Part shown: piece by piece, positions 1-8,449 of the stretch
How positions within the stretch are numbered: position 1 is the first letter of the stretch
How the letters are laid out: the number at the start of each line of letters is the position of its first letter
Assembly: GCF_044466355.1 (NCBI RefSeq)
Contig: NZ_JBITMQ010000002.1
Location: 620,001-684,000 of the forward strand
Direction: 5' to 3'
Source: Actinophytocola sp044466355
Lineage (GTDB): Bacteria > Actinomycetota > Actinomycetes > Mycobacteriales > Pseudonocardiaceae
DNA: 64,000 bases
Notes under the pieces: model-generated
Seen by the model: the letters and a program-made list of their open reading frames with translations, nothing else
Databases searched by the model: none
Told to the model about the DNA's origin: nothing
Position numbers and translations under genes: made by a program

Positions 1-462
1 GCGCCGCCCACGTCCCGCACGCTGGTTGCCGTGTTCGCGTCACCGGTCGCGGACGTGCTGTTGCGCTACGCCCGCGACCTCGGTTACCGCACGGTCCTCG
101 TGGAACCGGAACGCGGCCGCGTCTCCGACGACGAGACGGCCACGGTCCTCACGCACGTCCCCCGGCTCGACGGCGACACCGACATCGTCGTGACCGACCA
201 CCACCGCGCCGAACTCGGTCAGGTGCTCGCCGAGGCGCTCAAGCTCCCGGCCCGCTGGATCGGCGTGATGGGCAACCCGCGCCACCCCGGCCCGCACGTG
301 GCCGCGCTGCGCGACCTGGGCGTCGCCGAGGAGGAGATCGCCCGCGTCCACCGGCCGATCGGTCTCAACATCGGGTCCCGCACCCCACCGGAGATCGCGA
401 TCGCCACGCTCGCGGGCCTCATCGCCGACCGCAACGGCAAACCGGGCGGCTTCGAGTTCTGA
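1..462 (+). CDS. XdhC/CoxI family protein, C-terminal part
   Basis: The frame is open from the first base, so the gene starts upstream and only 153 residues are visible. They form the Rossmann-like C-terminal domain of XdhC/CoxI proteins: a beta strand followed by VADVLLRYARDLGYRTVLVE at the start, the RWIGVMGNPRHP motif in the middle, and the characteristic HRPIGLNIGSRTPPEIAIA segment near the end. Members of this family bind molybdenum cofactor and pass it to xanthine or carbon monoxide dehydrogenase-type enzymes. No molybdoenzyme subunit is visible in the window; if linked, it lies upstream. The gene ends 108 bases before the next start and probably belongs to a separate unit. Confidence 0.85.
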   Translation, partial: APPTSRTLVAVFASPVADVLLRYARDLGYRTVLVEPERGRVSDDETATVLTHVPRLDGDTDIVVTDHHRAELGQVLAEALKLPARWIGVMGNPRHPGPHVAALRDLGVAEEEIARVHRPIGLNIGSRTPPEIAIATLAGLIADRNGKPGGFEF

Positions 463-523
463 CCACGGCAGTCCCAGGCGGCCCGCGGCGCTGTTGCCCG
501 CTCCGCACGCACCAGGTAGCTTA

Positions 524-539
524 CTAAGCGCTTGCTTAG
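524..539. promoter_or_regulatory. TetR-type operator, CTAAGC-N4-GCTTAG
   Basis: A perfect inverted repeat, CTAAGCGCTTGCTTAG, lies 31 bases upstream of the start of the reductase gene at 571, in the only gap ahead of the five-gene operon. The operon ends with a TetR regulator, and TetR proteins of fatty acid and sterol catabolism bind sites of this size and shape. Autoregulation by the protein encoded at 4056-4661 is an inference. Confidence 0.65.
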
Positions 540-570
540 CTCGTTGCCGACTGCGTTCGAAGGAGAACCC

Positions 571-1326
571 GTGGCTCAGTCCCGTGTCGCGATCGTCACC
601 GGTGCTGCTCGAGGGATTGGCGCGGCCGTCGCCAAGCGCCTCGCCGAGGACGGCTACGCCGTCGGCGTCCTGGACCTCACCGAGGACCACTGCAAGGACA
701 CCGTCGCCGCCATCCAGCAGGCCGGGGGCACCGCGCTGGCCGTCGGCGCCGACGTGTCGAACGCCGACCAGGTCACCGCGGCCGTGAGCAAGGTCGCCGA
801 GGAGCTCGGACCACCCGCCGTGCTGGTCAACAACGCGGGCATCCTGCGCGACAACCTGCTGTTCAAGATGTCCGAGGACGACTGGGACCTGGTCCTGAAC
901 GTGCACCTGCGCGGCGCGTTCCTGATGTCCCGCGAGGTGCAGAAGTACCAGACCGAAGCGGGCTGGGGCCGGATCGTCAACCTCTCCAGCACCTCCGCGC
1001 TCGGCAACCGGGGCCAGGCCAACTACTCCGCCGCCAAGGCGGGCATGCAGGGCTTCACCAAGACCCTCGCCATTGAGCTCGGCAAGTTCGGGATCACGGT
1101 CAACGCGATCGCACCCGGCTTCATCGAGACCGACATGACCGCGGCCACCGCCGAGCGCGTCGGCGTGGACTTCGAGCAGTTCAAGCAGGGCGCGGCCGCC
1201 GCCATCCCGGTGCAGCGCGTCGGGCAGCCCGAGGACATCGCCGCCATGGCGTCGTTCTTCGCCCGCGAGGAGTCCGGGTTCGTGTCCGGCCAGGTGATCT
1301 ACGTGGCCGGCGGGCCACAGGACTGA
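571..1326 (+). CDS. SDR family 3-oxoacyl reductase (FabG-like)
   Basis: A 251-residue short-chain dehydrogenase/reductase. It has the cofactor motif TGAARGIG at residues 10-17, NNAG near 88, catalytic Ser near 139, and the YSAAK active site with Tyr152 and Lys156. The C-terminus GQVIYVAGGPQD is typical of FabG-like enzymes. The likely reaction is NAD(P)-dependent interconversion of a 3-hydroxyacyl and a 3-oxoacyl thioester. The GTG at 571 is chosen because AAGGAG sits just before it; an in-frame upstream start at 532 would overlap the operator. First gene of an operon with a MaoC hydratase and two acyl-CoA dehydrogenases, so beta-oxidation of a branched, aromatic or steroid-derived acyl-CoA is more likely than fatty acid synthesis. 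Confidence 0.9.
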   Translation: MAQSRVAIVTGAARGIGAAVAKRLAEDGYAVGVLDLTEDHCKDTVAAIQQAGGTALAVGADVSNADQVTAAVSKVAEELGPPAVLVNNAGILRDNLLFKMSEDDWDLVLNVHLRGAFLMSREVQKYQTEAGWGRIVNLSSTSALGNRGQANYSAAKAGMQGFTKTLAIELGKFGITVNAIAPGFIETDMTAATAERVGVDFEQFKQGAAAAIPVQRVGQPEDIAAMASFFAREESGFVSGQVIYVAGGPQD

Positions 1327-1337
1327 GGCGACAACCC

Positions 1338-1790
1338 ATGCGCGTATTCGCGAACCTCGACGAGTTCGCCGCCGCCAAGGGCGAGCAGCTCGGCCACGGC
1401 ACGTGGCACACGGTCACGCAGGAGCAGATCAACCAGTTCGCCGACGCCACCGGCGACCACCAGTGGATCCACGTCGACACCGAGAAGGCGGCGGCAGGCC
1501 CGTTCGGCGCCACCATCGTGCACGGCTACCTCACGCTGTCGCTGATCCCCTTCCTCGGCAAGGAGATCTACCGCGTCGACGGGATCACCATGGGCATCAA
1601 CTACGGGCTCGGCAAGGTCCGCTTCCCGTCCGTGGTGCCGGTCGGGTCCCGCATCCGCGCGGGCGCGGAGCTCGTCGACCTGACCGACCGGGCGCAGGGC
1701 AAGCAGGCCACCCTGCGCTGGACCGTCGAGATCGAGGGCGGCGACAAACCGGCCTGCGTCGCCGAGACGATCGTGGTGTACGTGCCGTGA
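1338..1790 (+). CDS. MaoC family (R)-specific enoyl-CoA hydratase
   Basis: A 150-residue single hot-dog fold protein. The hydratase motif is visible as TGDHQWIH (residues about 39-46), with the Asp and His expected to activate water, followed by FGATIVHGYLTLSLI. It should add water to a 2-enoyl-CoA to give the (R)-3-hydroxyacyl-CoA. The gene starts 11 bases after the reductase stop, and its TGA overlaps the GTG of the next gene, so translation is coupled. The pairing with a FabG-like reductase is a common arrangement in actinobacterial side-chain degradation clusters. The substrate cannot be told from the sequence. Confidence 0.9.
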   Translation: MRVFANLDEFAAAKGEQLGHGTWHTVTQEQINQFADATGDHQWIHVDTEKAAAGPFGATIVHGYLTLSLIPFLGKEIYRVDGITMGINYGLGKVRFPSVVPVGSRIRAGAELVDLTDRAQGKQATLRWTVEIEGGDKPACVAETIVVYVP

Positions 1791-2977
1791 ACCAAGCACA
1801 GTTGCGGGAGCTGACCCGCGAGTTCCTCGGCAAGAACGACCACACCACCATGGACCGGCTCGCGTTCCTGCGCGCCCGGTTCGACGCCGGTCTCGCGTGG
1901 GTGCACTTCCCCACCGGGCTCGGCGGCCTCGACCTGCCACGCGAACTGCAGTCCGTCGTGGACGAGGAACTGGCCGGCACGCCGGACAACGACCCGCGCC
2001 GCATCGGCATCGGGCTCGGCATGGCCGCCCCGACGATCCTCGCGTTCGGCACGGACGAGCAGAAGCGGCGCTACCTCCGTCCACTATGGACCGGCGAGGA
2101 GGTGTGGTGCCAGCTGTTCTCCGAACCCGGCGCCGGGTCCGACCTCGCCGCGCTGGGCACCCGTGCCGTTCGCGTGAAGGGGGATGGGGAGGTGGGCGGG
2201 GACTGGCTCATGACCGGCCAGAAGGTGTGGACGTCCAGCGCCCACACGGCCCGGTTCGCGATCCTGGTCGCGCGCCACGACCCGGACCTGCCCAAGCACG
2301 CGGGCCTCACGTACTTCATCCTCGACATGACCGACCCCGGCGTCGAGGTCCGGCCACTGCGCCAGATCACCGGCGAGGCCGAGTTCAACGAGGTCTTCAT
2401 GACGAACGCGCGCGTGCCGGACGCCAACCGGCTCGGCGCGGTCGGCGAGGGCTGGAAGGTCGCCCAGACCACGCTCATGAACGAGCGCGTCGCGATCGGC
2501 AGCCGCCCCGCGCCCCGCGACGGCGGCATGTCCGGCGTGGTCGCGCAGACGTGGCGGAACCACCCCGAGAACCACACCCCCGAACTGCACGACCGGCTGC
2601 TGGACCTGTGGACCCAGTCGGAAGCGTTGCGGCTGGCGGGCATCCGGCTTCGGCAGCAACTCGCCGCCGGCGCCCCCGGCCCGGAGGGCTCGGCGATGAA
2701 ACTCGCGTTCGCCCGGCTCGCCCAGCAACTCACCGGCCTCGAGGTGGAACTGCTCGGCGACGACGGCCTGCGCTACGACGACTGGACGCTCCGCCGCCCC
2801 GACAAGGTCGACTTCACCGGCCGCGACGCCGGCTACCGCTACCTGCGCGCCAAGGGCAACTCGATCGAGGGCGGCACGTCCGAGGTGCTGCGCAACATCA
2901 TCGCGGAGCGGGTCCTCGGCCTCCCCGCCGAGCCACGCACCGACACCAAGGTCGCCTGGAAGGACCTGCCCCGATGA
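1787..2977 (+). CDS. acyl-CoA dehydrogenase, catalytic subunit (FadE-type)
   Basis: A 396-residue flavoprotein of the acyl-CoA dehydrogenase family. It has the flavin-binding stretch LFSEPGAGSDLAALGTRAV, then a beta domain with the Trp motif GQKVWTSSAHTARFAIL, and a C-terminal helical domain. The catalytic base is present: Glu361 in SIEGGTSEVLRNI, aligned with the Glu of medium-chain acyl-CoA dehydrogenase. The start is GTG 1787, overlapping the MaoC stop by four bases; earlier in-frame codons lie inside MaoC. It is followed directly by a second, shorter dehydrogenase lacking this Glu, so the active enzyme is probably an alpha2beta2 heterotetramer like the mycobacterial FadE pairs (family knowledge plus inference). 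Confidence 0.9.
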   Translation: MNQAQLRELTREFLGKNDHTTMDRLAFLRARFDAGLAWVHFPTGLGGLDLPRELQSVVDEELAGTPDNDPRRIGIGLGMAAPTILAFGTDEQKRRYLRPLWTGEEVWCQLFSEPGAGSDLAALGTRAVRVKGDGEVGGDWLMTGQKVWTSSAHTARFAILVARHDPDLPKHAGLTYFILDMTDPGVEVRPLRQITGEAEFNEVFMTNARVPDANRLGAVGEGWKVAQTTLMNERVAIGSRPAPRDGGMSGVVAQTWRNHPENHTPELHDRLLDLWTQSEALRLAGIRLRQQLAAGAPGPEGSAMKLAFARLAQQLTGLEVELLGDDGLRYDDWTLRRPDKVDFTGRDAGYRYLRAKGNSIEGGTSEVLRNIIAERVLGLPAEPRTDTKVAWKDLPR

Positions 2978-4059
2978 ACCTCCTCTACACCGACATCGAG
3001 GACGACCTGCGGGCGAGCGTCAAGGACCTGCTGACCGACCGCGCCGCGGCCGCCGACGTACTGGCGCGCTGCGAGACGGACGAGCCCTACGACCTGGACC
3101 TGTGGCGCAGGCTGACCGAACTGGGGGTCGCGTCGCTGCACGTGCCGGAGGACCTGGGCGGGCAGGGCGCGTCGACCCGCGAGGTCGCCGTGGTCATGGA
3201 GGAACTCGGCCGGACGTGCGCGCCGGTGCCGTTCCTCGGCAGCGCGGTACTCGCCACCACCGCGCTGCTGGGCTGCAAGCCGAGCGACGACGTCCGTGCA
3301 CTGCTCGACGCGATCGGTTCCGGCGAGAGGATCGCCACCCTCGCGGTGTCCCTCGCGACCGCACCGGGCACCACGGTGCCGGACGCGATCCGCTCCGACT
3401 CCGGCCTCACCGGCCGGGTCCGCTCGGTGGCCGACGCGCTGCCCGCGGACGTGCTGCTCGTCCCCGCGCAGGGCACGAACGGACTGGAGCTCTACGCGGT
3501 TCCCGTCGCGCAGCAAGGGGTCGAGGTCACCGCGGTCACGTCGCTCGACCTGACCCGCCCGATCGCCGACGTCACGCTCGACGGCGCGACCGGCACCCTG
3601 CTGGCGGGCCCGGAGTCCGCGGAGTCGGCCGTGGACAGCGCACTGTGGACGGCCGCGGGGCTGCTGGCGTCCGAGCAGCTCGGCGTGGCCGAGTGGTGCC
3701 TGGCCACGACGGTCGCGTACCTCAAGGACCGCCACCAGTTCGGCCGCCCGGTCGGCTCGTTCCAGGCGTTGAAGCACCGGCTGGCCGACCTGTGGGGCGA
3801 CCTCGTCCTGGCACGAGCCGCCGCCCGCAACGCGGCGGACGACCCCGGTCAGCTGTCGGCCGGTGTGGCGCAGTCGCTGTGCTCGACGGTGGCCGTGCAC
3901 GCGGCGGAGGAGTGCGTGCAGCTGCACGGCGGCATCGGCATGACGTGGGAGCACCCGGCCCACCTCTACCTGAAGCGCGCCAAGGCCGACTCGATCGCGC
4001 TCGGCACCGCCGGACGGCACCGGCGGCTGCTGGCACCACACGCGAACATCCTCCCGTGA
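2974..4059 (+). CDS. acyl-CoA dehydrogenase, non-catalytic partner subunit
   Basis: A 361-residue acyl-CoA dehydrogenase homologue starting at ATG 2974 inside the TGA of the catalytic subunit (ATGA overlap). The family signatures are clear: YLKDRHQFGRPVGSFQALKH and LHGGIGMTWEHPAHLYLKRA. At the position of the catalytic Glu the sequence reads SIALGTAGRH, with Ala342 in place of Glu, so this chain should not be able to abstract the substrate proton on its own. In known mycobacterial heteromeric enzymes (for example the ChsE and IpdE pairs) one subunit carries the base and the other completes the flavin and substrate sites. The same division is inferred here. Confidence 0.88.
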   Translation: MNLLYTDIEDDLRASVKDLLTDRAAAADVLARCETDEPYDLDLWRRLTELGVASLHVPEDLGGQGASTREVAVVMEELGRTCAPVPFLGSAVLATTALLGCKPSDDVRALLDAIGSGERIATLAVSLATAPGTTVPDAIRSDSGLTGRVRSVADALPADVLLVPAQGTNGLELYAVPVAQQGVEVTAVTSLDLTRPIADVTLDGATGTLLAGPESAESAVDSALWTAAGLLASEQLGVAEWCLATTVAYLKDRHQFGRPVGSFQALKHRLADLWGDLVLARAAARNAADDPGQLSAGVAQSLCSTVAVHAAEECVQLHGGIGMTWEHPAHLYLKRAKADSIALGTAGRHRRLLAPHANILP

Positions 4060-4661
4060 CCCAACCCCTCCCCGAGGACCTGTGGCCGGACGTGCGGCCG
4101 GACGCCGCACGCCGGCTGATGGCGGCCGCCGTCGAGTCGTTCGCGTCCCGTGGCTACCACGCCACGACGACCCGTGACATCGCGACGGCGGCCGGCATGT
4201 CCCCCGCCGCGCTGTACGTGCACTTCCCCGCCAAGTCGGCGGTGCTGTTCGCGATCAGCCGCAGCGGCCACGAACGCACACTGGCGCTGGTCGAGACCAC
4301 CGTCGCCGAACACCGCGACCCGGTCGACGGGATGCGCACGCTCGTCGAGCGGTTCGTGGCGTGGCACGCGCAGCGGCACCTGGTCGCGCGGGTGGTGCAG
4401 CACGAACTGGACGCGCTGCCGCAGGAGGAGTACCAGGTGGTGCTCGATCTGCGGCGGCGCACGGAAGGCCTCGTCCGGGACGTGATCACCCGTGGGGTGG
4501 AAGCCGGGGTGTTCAGGGTGCCCGACGTGCGGACCGCCGCCCGGGCCGTGCTGTCACTGGGGATCGACGTGGCGCGCTGGTACTCGCCGTCGAGCAAGCC
4601 GTCGCCGACGGTGCTCGGGAAGCAGTACGGGGAACTGGTGCTGAGCATGCTCGGCCACTAG
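4056..4661 (+). CDS. TetR family regulator
   Basis: A 201-residue TetR/AcrR protein. Its N-terminal helix-turn-helix covers about residues 18-64, with TTRDIATAAGMSPAALYVHF as the recognition segment, and an alpha-helical ligand domain follows. The start is GTG 4056, overlapping the preceding stop by four bases, so it is the last gene of the acyl-CoA operon. The overall form resembles KstR2-type repressors that respond to acyl-CoA intermediates. The perfect inverted repeat at 524-539 is the obvious candidate operator. Inducer and target are inferred, not shown. Confidence 0.88.
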   Translation: MTQPLPEDLWPDVRPDAARRLMAAAVESFASRGYHATTTRDIATAAGMSPAALYVHFPAKSAVLFAISRSGHERTLALVETTVAEHRDPVDGMRTLVERFVAWHAQRHLVARVVQHELDALPQEEYQVVLDLRRRTEGLVRDVITRGVEAGVFRVPDVRTAARAVLSLGIDVARWYSPSSKPSPTVLGKQYGELVLSMLGH

Positions 4662-4799
4662 CGTCCCTTCCCTTCCAGGCTCTCCGGACCACGGCGCCGA
4701 CGCGCCCCGCTCGGTCTTCGGCGATAAAATCGGACATCTATATAGTTAATAGCTGTTAGAAGCAGACGAAACGGTGTTCACCGAGTACCGCGCTGGGCG
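4662..4799. other. convergent intergenic gap with an AT-rich patch
   Basis: This gap separates the ends of the TetR gene and the DeoR gene. It holds an A+T-rich block at about 4722-4763 (ATAAAAT, TATATAGTTAATAGC) that stands out against the G+C-rich surroundings. A strong hairpin terminator was not found; the AT-rich block may mark the transcript ends of both genes. Confidence 0.4.
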
Positions 4800-5591
4800 C
4801 TAGACGAGCTGGACGGTCACACCCTCGGCCTCGAACGCGGCCACCACCTCGGCGGGCGCCGCGTCGTCCGTGATCAACGTGTCGATCTCGGTCACCGGGC
4901 AGATGCGGGCGAACGCGTGCGCCCCCAGCTTGGAGCTGTCCGCCACGACGACGATCCGGCGCGCGCGGGACGCCATCAGCCGGTTGATGCTCGCCTCGCC
5001 CTCGTGGTGGGCGTACGCGCCGCGCGCCGGGTCGACCGCGTCCACGCCGAGGAACACGACGTCCATCGTGATCTCGTCGAGGATCCGGCCCGCCAGCGGA
5101 CCGGACAGCTCGAACGACGCCGTCCGCGCCACCCCGCCCGTCACGACGATCTTGACGTGCGGGCGCACCGCCAGCTCGCTCGCGATGTTCAGCGCGTTCG
5201 TCACCACGGTCACGCCCGGCTCGTCGGCGCCGTTGAGCTCCGGCAGCACCGCCAACGCACGCGCGACCTCGGTCGTCGTCGTCCCGCCGTTCAGACCGAC
5301 CACGCTCCCCCGCACCACGAGCGCGGCGGCGCCCCGGCCGATGCGTTCCTTCTCGGACGCGTGCCGAGCCGTCTTGTAGCGCAGCGGCAGGTCGTAGGCG
5401 ACGTTGTTGGCGACCGCGCCGCCGCGGGTGCGGGTGAGCAGCTGCTGGTCGGCGAGGTGGTCGAGGTCGCGGCGGATCGTCGCGGCCGAGACCGTCAGCT
5501 CCTCGGCGAGGTCGTCCACATCGACCTTCCCCCGCTGCCCGAGCAGGTCCAGCAGTGCGCTCAGCCGTTCGTAGCGATCCACAGGAAGCAA
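4800..5591 (-). CDS. DeoR/GlpR family regulator
   Basis: A DeoR-type repressor of about 260 residues. The N-terminal winged helix contains VDVDDLAEELTVSAATIRRD, the recognition helix typical of the family. The C-terminal sugar-phosphate sensor domain has the GLNGGTTTTEVARAL, VVTNALNIASEL and ADSSKLG motifs. The start is uncertain: TTG 5591 or GTG 5582 (VDRYERL), neither with a clear Shine-Dalgarno sequence. The gene lies 19 bases after the large NB-ARC regulator on the same strand and may be cotranscribed with it. No sugar transporter or kinase is next to it; the nearest sugar genes are at 51197-53851. The target is unknown. Confidence 0.88.
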   Translation of the reverse strand: MLPVDRYERLSALLDLLGQRGKVDVDDLAEELTVSAATIRRDLDHLADQQLLTRTRGGAVANNVAYDLPLRYKTARHASEKERIGRGAAALVVRGSVVGLNGGTTTTEVARALAVLPELNGADEPGVTVVTNALNIASELAVRPHVKIVVTGGVARTASFELSGPLAGRILDEITMDVVFLGVDAVDPARGAYAHHEGEASINRLMASRARRIVVVADSSKLGAHAFARICPVTEIDTLITDDAAPAEVVAAFEAEGVTVQLV

Positions 5592-5610
5592 TGTAACCCG
5601 CTGTGCACCG

Positions 5611-8181
5611 TCAGCACGGGACGCGGTGCTCGTTCGCTGCCAGCCGGGCCCGGACGTGTTCGGCCTGCGGCAGCCGCAGATCCTCGTACAGGGCGAGGGC
5701 GCTCGTCCACAGCTGGCGCGCGCCGGCGGGGTCCTCGTCGGCCAGTGTCTGGGCGATGCCGGCCAGCGCCCTCGCCTGTTCGAGCCGGTCCCCCGCGTTC
5801 GTGGCCAGGGTGCGGGCCGTCTCGTGGTGGTGGCGGGCCTCGCGCAGGCGACCGAGGCCGATCAGCGTCTCGCCCATGCTGTTGTGGATGTCGTTGAGAA
5901 TGCCGTGGTGGCCGTTGTCGCCCAGTTCCAGGGCCTGTTCGAAGTACCCCAGTGCCTCGGCGAACCGGCCGGCGCCCGCGAGGTCCTGCGCGATCCCGTT
6001 CATGGCGTCGACGTGCCCGTCGCGGGCACCGATCTCGCGGTAGACGGCGAGGGCCTGCTCGTGGTGTTCGCGGGCGGTGTCGTACCGGCCCAGGGCGCGG
6101 TACAGGCCGCCGAGGTTGTTGAGCGCGTGCCCCTCGCCGAGCCGGTCGCCGATCTCGCGGAACAGCGCCTGCGCGCGTGTCAGGTGCTCCTCGGTGCCGT
6201 CGAGCACGTCGGTGCGCATGGTCGTGACGGCCAGGTTCAGCAACACCGCCGCCTCGCCACGCACGTCACCGGTCGCGCGCCGCAGCGCCAACGACCGCTG
6301 GTACGCCGCGACCGCGTCGTCCATCCGGCCGAGGAGGCCCGCCACGATCCCGACGCTGTTGTGCGCCGCCGCCTCGCCCTTCTCGTCGCCGAGCCGGTGA
6401 CGCAGCGCCACACACCGCTCCGCGTAGTCCAGGGACTCCGTGTAGTGGCCCGCTGCCCGGTACACCGTGCTGAGGTTGCGCAGCGCGTCGGCCTGCGCCG
6501 CCACGTCGCCGCTCGCCTCGGCCACCGACAGCGCGAGGTGGTGCATGGCGAGCGCGTCCTCGGTGTGGGACTGGGCGTCCAGCTCCCGCCACAGCGTGCC
6601 CGCCAGCTCGCCGATCCACCGGGTCCACCCGCGTTCCCCGGCCAGCCGCACCATCGCGAGCAGGTTCGCCCGCTCGGTTTCCAGCCAGACCCGCGCCTGG
6701 CCCGACGTGCCGAGGTCCGGCACCGCCGTGCCCTCCGGCGGCTCGATTCTCGGCCGCCGGTCGGTCTCCGCCGGGTACAGCGTGTCCATCGCGACCATCG
6801 CGGCGTACGAGTAGTACCGGAGCAGGCGCTGCAGCGGCTCGGCGGGGCGTTCGTGCCCGGTCAGGTCGAGGGCGTACCCGGTGAGCAGGTCGTGCATGGT
6901 GTGGCGGCCGACCCCGGCGGAGGTGACGAGGTTGGCCCGCACCAGCTCGTCGAGCAGCGCGGTCGTGGTGGCGAGGTCGGAGCCGACCAGCGCCGCCGCC
7001 GCGTACAGGTCGACGTCGGTCCCCGGATGCGCGCCGAGCAGCCGGAACAGACGGGCGGGGCCGTCGGCGAGCGCCCGATAGGACCAGGAGAAGACCGCCC
7101 GGATCGCGGTCCGGTCGTCGCCGTCCGCGTCGAGGACCGACAGTCGCCTGCGTTCGTCGCGCAGCTCGGCGACGGCGTCGGCGAGCGTCACGCCGGGGCG
7201 GCTGCGCACGTACTCGCCCGCGACGCGCAGTGCCAGCGGCAGCCGGGCGCAGGCCTGGGCCAGTTCGGCGGCAGCCGCGGGTTCGTCCCCGACGCGCTCG
7301 CCGATCATCAGCCGGACGAGCGCGACCGCGTCCGCGAGCGGCAGCAGGTCGAGGTCGACGCGCCGGGCGCCGTCCCGCGCGACCAGCCCGGTGAGGGCGT
7401 CGCGGCTGGTGATCACGGTCAGGCAGCCGGGTTCGCCGGGCAGCAGGTCCCGGACCTGCTCGGACGAGCGGGCGTTGTCCAGCAGGACCAGGTACCGCTT
7501 GCCCGCGACGACGGACCGGAAGAGCGCGGCCCGTTCGTCGCGCGCCGCGGGCAGGTCGGCGACGGCGACGCCCAGCGCACGCAGCAGGCGGCCGAGCGCC
7601 TCCTCCGGCCGCATCGGCGCCTCGACGTCGTAGCCACGCAGGTTCAGGTGCAGCTGCCCGTCGGGGAACCCGTCCGCCACACGTCGGGCCCAGTGCACGG
7701 CCAGTGCCGTCTTCCCGACCCCCGCGGTACCGGCGATGGCCGACACGATCACCGACGTGGACGTGGTGCCGGACGGTCCTGGCAGGAGGCCGTCGAGGGC
7801 GACGAGCTTGTCGTGCCGCCCGACAAACCCCGGCACGTCCGGCGGCAGCTGCCTCGGCACGTACGAGGGTGCCGCGTCCCGCCGCCGCTCCCGGCCCGCG
7901 GAGACCCGGTACCAGGCCTCGCTCCACGCGGCGAGCTCCTCGGGCGGCACGCCCAGCGCCATGACCACGCGGTCCAGCACGTCGACCGCGGGCAGCGCCT
8001 TGCCGGAGACGTAGGTGTGCACGGTCGAGCGCGGCAGCCCGGTCATGCGGGCGAGGTCGTGCAGACTGACGCGGTTCTTCCCGGTCCCGCGTGCGGCACG
8101 GCGGCGCAGCGCGTCGAGCGCGCCCGCGAGCCCCGCGAGGTCGGCGACCGCCTCCGGATCCGGTTCGAATGTGCTCGGCAC
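5611..8181 (-). CDS. XRE-HTH / NB-ARC / TPR regulatory ATPase
   Basis: A protein of about 856 residues. From the GTG at 8181 it shows an XRE-like helix-turn-helix at residues 38-62 (RMTGLPRSTVHTYVSG), a STAND-class NTPase with Walker A GTAGVGKTAL at 151-160 and a Walker B-like YLVLLDNARSSEQV near 235, and a C-terminal array of tetratricopeptide repeats from about residue 560 to the end (for example ALNNLGGLYRALGRYDTARE). This is the layout of AfsR-type regulators without the SARP DNA-binding domain: a ligand or partner sensed by the TPRs would drive ATP-dependent assembly. GTG 8181 follows AGGGGG at a good distance; GTG 8187 and ATG 8220 are alternatives. Phased repeats just upstream suggest autoregulation. 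Confidence 0.85.
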   Translation of the reverse strand: MPSTFEPDPEAVADLAGLAGALDALRRRAARGTGKNRVSLHDLARMTGLPRSTVHTYVSGKALPAVDVLDRVVMALGVPPEELAAWSEAWYRVSAGRERRRDAAPSYVPRQLPPDVPGFVGRHDKLVALDGLLPGPSGTTSTSVIVSAIAGTAGVGKTALAVHWARRVADGFPDGQLHLNLRGYDVEAPMRPEEALGRLLRALGVAVADLPAARDERAALFRSVVAGKRYLVLLDNARSSEQVRDLLPGEPGCLTVITSRDALTGLVARDGARRVDLDLLPLADAVALVRLMIGERVGDEPAAAAELAQACARLPLALRVAGEYVRSRPGVTLADAVAELRDERRRLSVLDADGDDRTAIRAVFSWSYRALADGPARLFRLLGAHPGTDVDLYAAAALVGSDLATTTALLDELVRANLVTSAGVGRHTMHDLLTGYALDLTGHERPAEPLQRLLRYYSYAAMVAMDTLYPAETDRRPRIEPPEGTAVPDLGTSGQARVWLETERANLLAMVRLAGERGWTRWIGELAGTLWRELDAQSHTEDALAMHHLALSVAEASGDVAAQADALRNLSTVYRAAGHYTESLDYAERCVALRHRLGDEKGEAAAHNSVGIVAGLLGRMDDAVAAYQRSLALRRATGDVRGEAAVLLNLAVTTMRTDVLDGTEEHLTRAQALFREIGDRLGEGHALNNLGGLYRALGRYDTAREHHEQALAVYREIGARDGHVDAMNGIAQDLAGAGRFAEALGYFEQALELGDNGHHGILNDIHNSMGETLIGLGRLREARHHHETARTLATNAGDRLEQARALAGIAQTLADEDPAGARQLWTSALALYEDLRLPQAEHVRARLAANEHRVPC

Positions 8182-8231
8182 GTGCACCCCCTGTTCCCAC
8201 CTCGGCCAGGCCACGGACATGCCGGCCGCAG

Positions 8232-8303
8232 GATTGTCCCAGGTCGGCGAAAGGGGCCGCCAACAGCACGATCGTTGTCCAGGAATGTCCAGGTTCGTCC
8301 AGG
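8232..8303. promoter_or_regulatory. phased GTCCAGG direct repeats upstream of the NB-ARC regulator
   Basis: GTCCAGG occurs at 8277-8283, 8287-8293 and 8297-8303, exactly 10 bases apart, so all copies face the same side of the helix. A related GTCCCAGG lies at 8236-8243. Read toward the regulator gene these are CCTGGAC iterons, and GACAAT within 8232-8240 could serve as a -10 box. Direct repeats at helical spacing are typical of activator sites used by AfsR/SARP-type systems. Confidence 0.5.
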
Positions 8304-8449
8304 ATCCCCGCCGTGGGCGGCGGCCCGGTGGTGGAGTGACGCCGTTCGACCGCACATCGAGGGGAAGGACCTGCCATGCCCGGCTATGCGCGCCGCCACG
8401 GCGTCACGGACAGCGGCCACCACGTCGAGACGGCTCCCCGGTGAGCGAG

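Noticed and set aside
571..1326. Treating the FabG-like gene as a fatty acid synthesis gene
   Set aside because: It sits in an operon with two acyl-CoA dehydrogenases, a MaoC hydratase and a TetR regulator, which points to degradation.
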